This document shows positions 6,301 through 6,649 of a DNA stretch of 6,649 nt, in pieces (positions within the stretch are counted from its first letter, which is position 1; every line of letters starts with the position of its first letter). The notes under the pieces are model-generated. The model had not been told where the DNA came from. It made no database searches and saw only the letters and a program-made list of their open reading frames with translations. Source of the stretch: Deinococcus sp. (lineage in GTDB: Bacteria; Deinococcota; Deinococci; Deinococcales; Deinococcaceae). The position numbers were made by a program, and so were the translations under genes. Where the stretch lies: positions 1-6,649 of the forward strand of contig NZ_JAGLBG010000101.1 in the NCBI RefSeq assembly GCF_018260405.1. The letters are read 5' to 3'.

Positions 6301-6506
6301 GCCCGTTTGCGTTGCTCCCGCATTTCCTCGTCGGTCAGCATGTCGGCAGGGTCAACCGTGCCGAACAGGTCAAGGATTTTCAGTTGTTCGCGCCGCTGTA
6401 TGTACTCCGTCAGCGCCTCATTCACGGTTTCGCGCTTGGTGCGGTGGCCGCCCACCTTGAGCGCCTGCTCTAGCAATTCAGGGTCAATTTGCAGGTTCGT
6501 TGCCAT
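6297..6506 (-). CDS. vapB: VapB-family antitoxin
   Basis: A 69-residue antitoxin that binds and silences VapC and, as a dimer, represses its own operon. The N-terminal part (MATNLQIDPELLEQALKVGG) has the short beta strand and helix of a ribbon-helix-helix DNA-binding fold. It is followed by TKRETVNEALTEYIQRREQL (23-42), characteristic of the VapB group once labelled DUF2191. The C-terminal tail (about 43-69, acidic then basic) is the expected toxin-wrapping segment. There is no Shine-Dalgarno. A TAAACT box 6 nt before the ATG points to a leaderless message. A 6-bp inverted repeat (6517-6534) overlapping that box is the likely operator. It overlaps vapC by 4 nt. Confidence 0.92.
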   Translation of the reverse strand: MATNLQIDPELLEQALKVGGHRTKRETVNEALTEYIQRREQLKILDLFGTVDPADMLTDEEMREQRKRA

Positions 6507-6512
6507 GTGGGA

Positions 6513-6518
6513 AGTTTA
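6513..6518 (-). promoter_or_regulatory. Leaderless -10 box of vapBC
   Basis: On the minus strand TAAACT-TCCCAC-ATG: the same -10 box and the same 6-nt spacing as at the restriction endonuclease gene. No good -35 box is seen at 16-18 nt. The box overlaps the left arm of the inverted repeat at 6517-6534, so a bound repressor would block it. Confidence 0.6.
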
Positions 6519-6534
6519 CACAAGGGGATGTGTA
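6517..6534. promoter_or_regulatory. Candidate VapB operator
   Basis: TACACA-AGGGGA-TGTGTA: perfect 6-bp arms around a 6-nt spacer, 11 nt upstream of the vapB start and overlapping its -10 box. Position and symmetry fit autoregulation by a ribbon-helix-helix VapB dimer or a VapBC complex, which is the rule in this family. Confidence 0.55.
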
Positions 6535-6563
6535 GAAAAGTGAAGGCCGCAACCCTAGCCGCT

Positions 6564-6583
6564 CCCCAGCCCGCCCCGCCCCC
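6564..6583 (-). promoter_or_regulatory. Canonical G-quadruplex motif
   Basis: The minus strand has four G-runs of 5, 4, 3 and 4 separated by loops of 1, 1 and 2 bases. This satisfies the G3+N1-7 rule with very short loops, which favour a stable parallel quadruplex. It lies between the end of the right-edge gene and the vapBC promoter and partly overlaps repeat copy C. It could act in the RNA as a 3'-end structure, or in DNA near the vapBC promoter. Confidence 0.65.
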
Positions 6584-6611
6584 GCTGGCCTGCTGAGGCG
6601 GAGGCTTGGGC
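6578..6611 (-). repeat. Dispersed 3'-end repeat, copy C (diverged)
   Basis: It begins GCCCCCGCT and ends GAGGCTTGGGC on the + strand, as copy A does; the middle is diverged. It abuts the TAA at 6612-6614 of the presumed right-edge gene. In phase with that stop, the minus strand reads AQASASAGQRGRG, close to the peptide read from copies A and B. Confidence 0.55.
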
Positions 6612-6649
6612 TTAGAGTTCTGGTTCAGTTGAAACTGAATCCGCTATAT
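6612..6649 (-). CDS. C-terminal end of an unidentified gene (partial)
   Basis: The last 11 codons of a minus-strand frame entering from the right edge read IADSVSTEPEL, then TAA. The main support is indirect: the stop sits directly against repeat copy C, just as copies A and B sit at gene ends. Another frame here (SGFSFN, stop) is also possible. The fragment is too short to identify. Confidence 0.35.
   Translation of the reverse strand, partial: IADSVSTEPEL

Overview
The window looks like chromosomal DNA from a Deinococcus or a close relative. Four things point there. A Gre-family protein of the Gfh1 type, known mainly from Deinococcus-Thermus, sits at the left. The housekeeping genes are GC-rich. 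Two promoters have a -10 box exactly 6 nt before the start codon, an arrangement expected for leaderless mRNAs, which are common in Deinococcus. Short structured repeats lie between the genes. The genus is an inference from these features; no rRNA or other marker is present.

Left part (1-966): about 290 nt with no recognisable gene, ending in a good sigma70-type promoter (214-242) and a strong Shine-Dalgarno, leads to gfh1 on the + strand (296-784). A 180-nt convergent gap follows, with one doubtful 33-codon minus-strand ORF (804-905).

Middle part (967-3992): two metabolic genes on the - strand. One is a PLP-dependent class I/II aminotransferase of the kynurenine/methionine aminotransferase type (967-2079). 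The other is gltP, a proton/glutamate-aspartate symporter (2450-3745), which ends in a Rho-independent terminator (2387-2422). The 300-nt gap between them holds a 22-nt tandem repeat, nested inverted repeats and a possible operator, but no credible gene.

Right part (3993-6649), all on the - strand: a defence and addiction block. In transcription order it holds the last 11 codons of an unidentified gene at the window edge, a G-quadruplex motif, a vapB-vapC type II toxin-antitoxin pair, a terminator, then a type II restriction endonuclease gene followed 4 nt later by its C5-cytosine methyltransferase gene. The vapBC and restriction-modification promoters have the same leaderless layout (TAAACT, 6 nt, ATG). 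Sampled segments of the methyltransferase gene are clearly less GC-rich than the aminotransferase gene, as expected for acquired DNA.

The most unusual signal is a repeat family of about 35 bp (copies at 3946-3980, 5865-5898 and 6578-6611) found right after, or over, the stop codons of the three right-hand transcription units. Two copies share a perfect 20-bp core and flank the restriction-modification pair. In all three places the repeat reads, in frame with the upstream gene, as an Ala/Ser-rich peptide of the type AQASALAASAGA. I see no transposase, integrase, CRISPR array, rRNA or tRNA.
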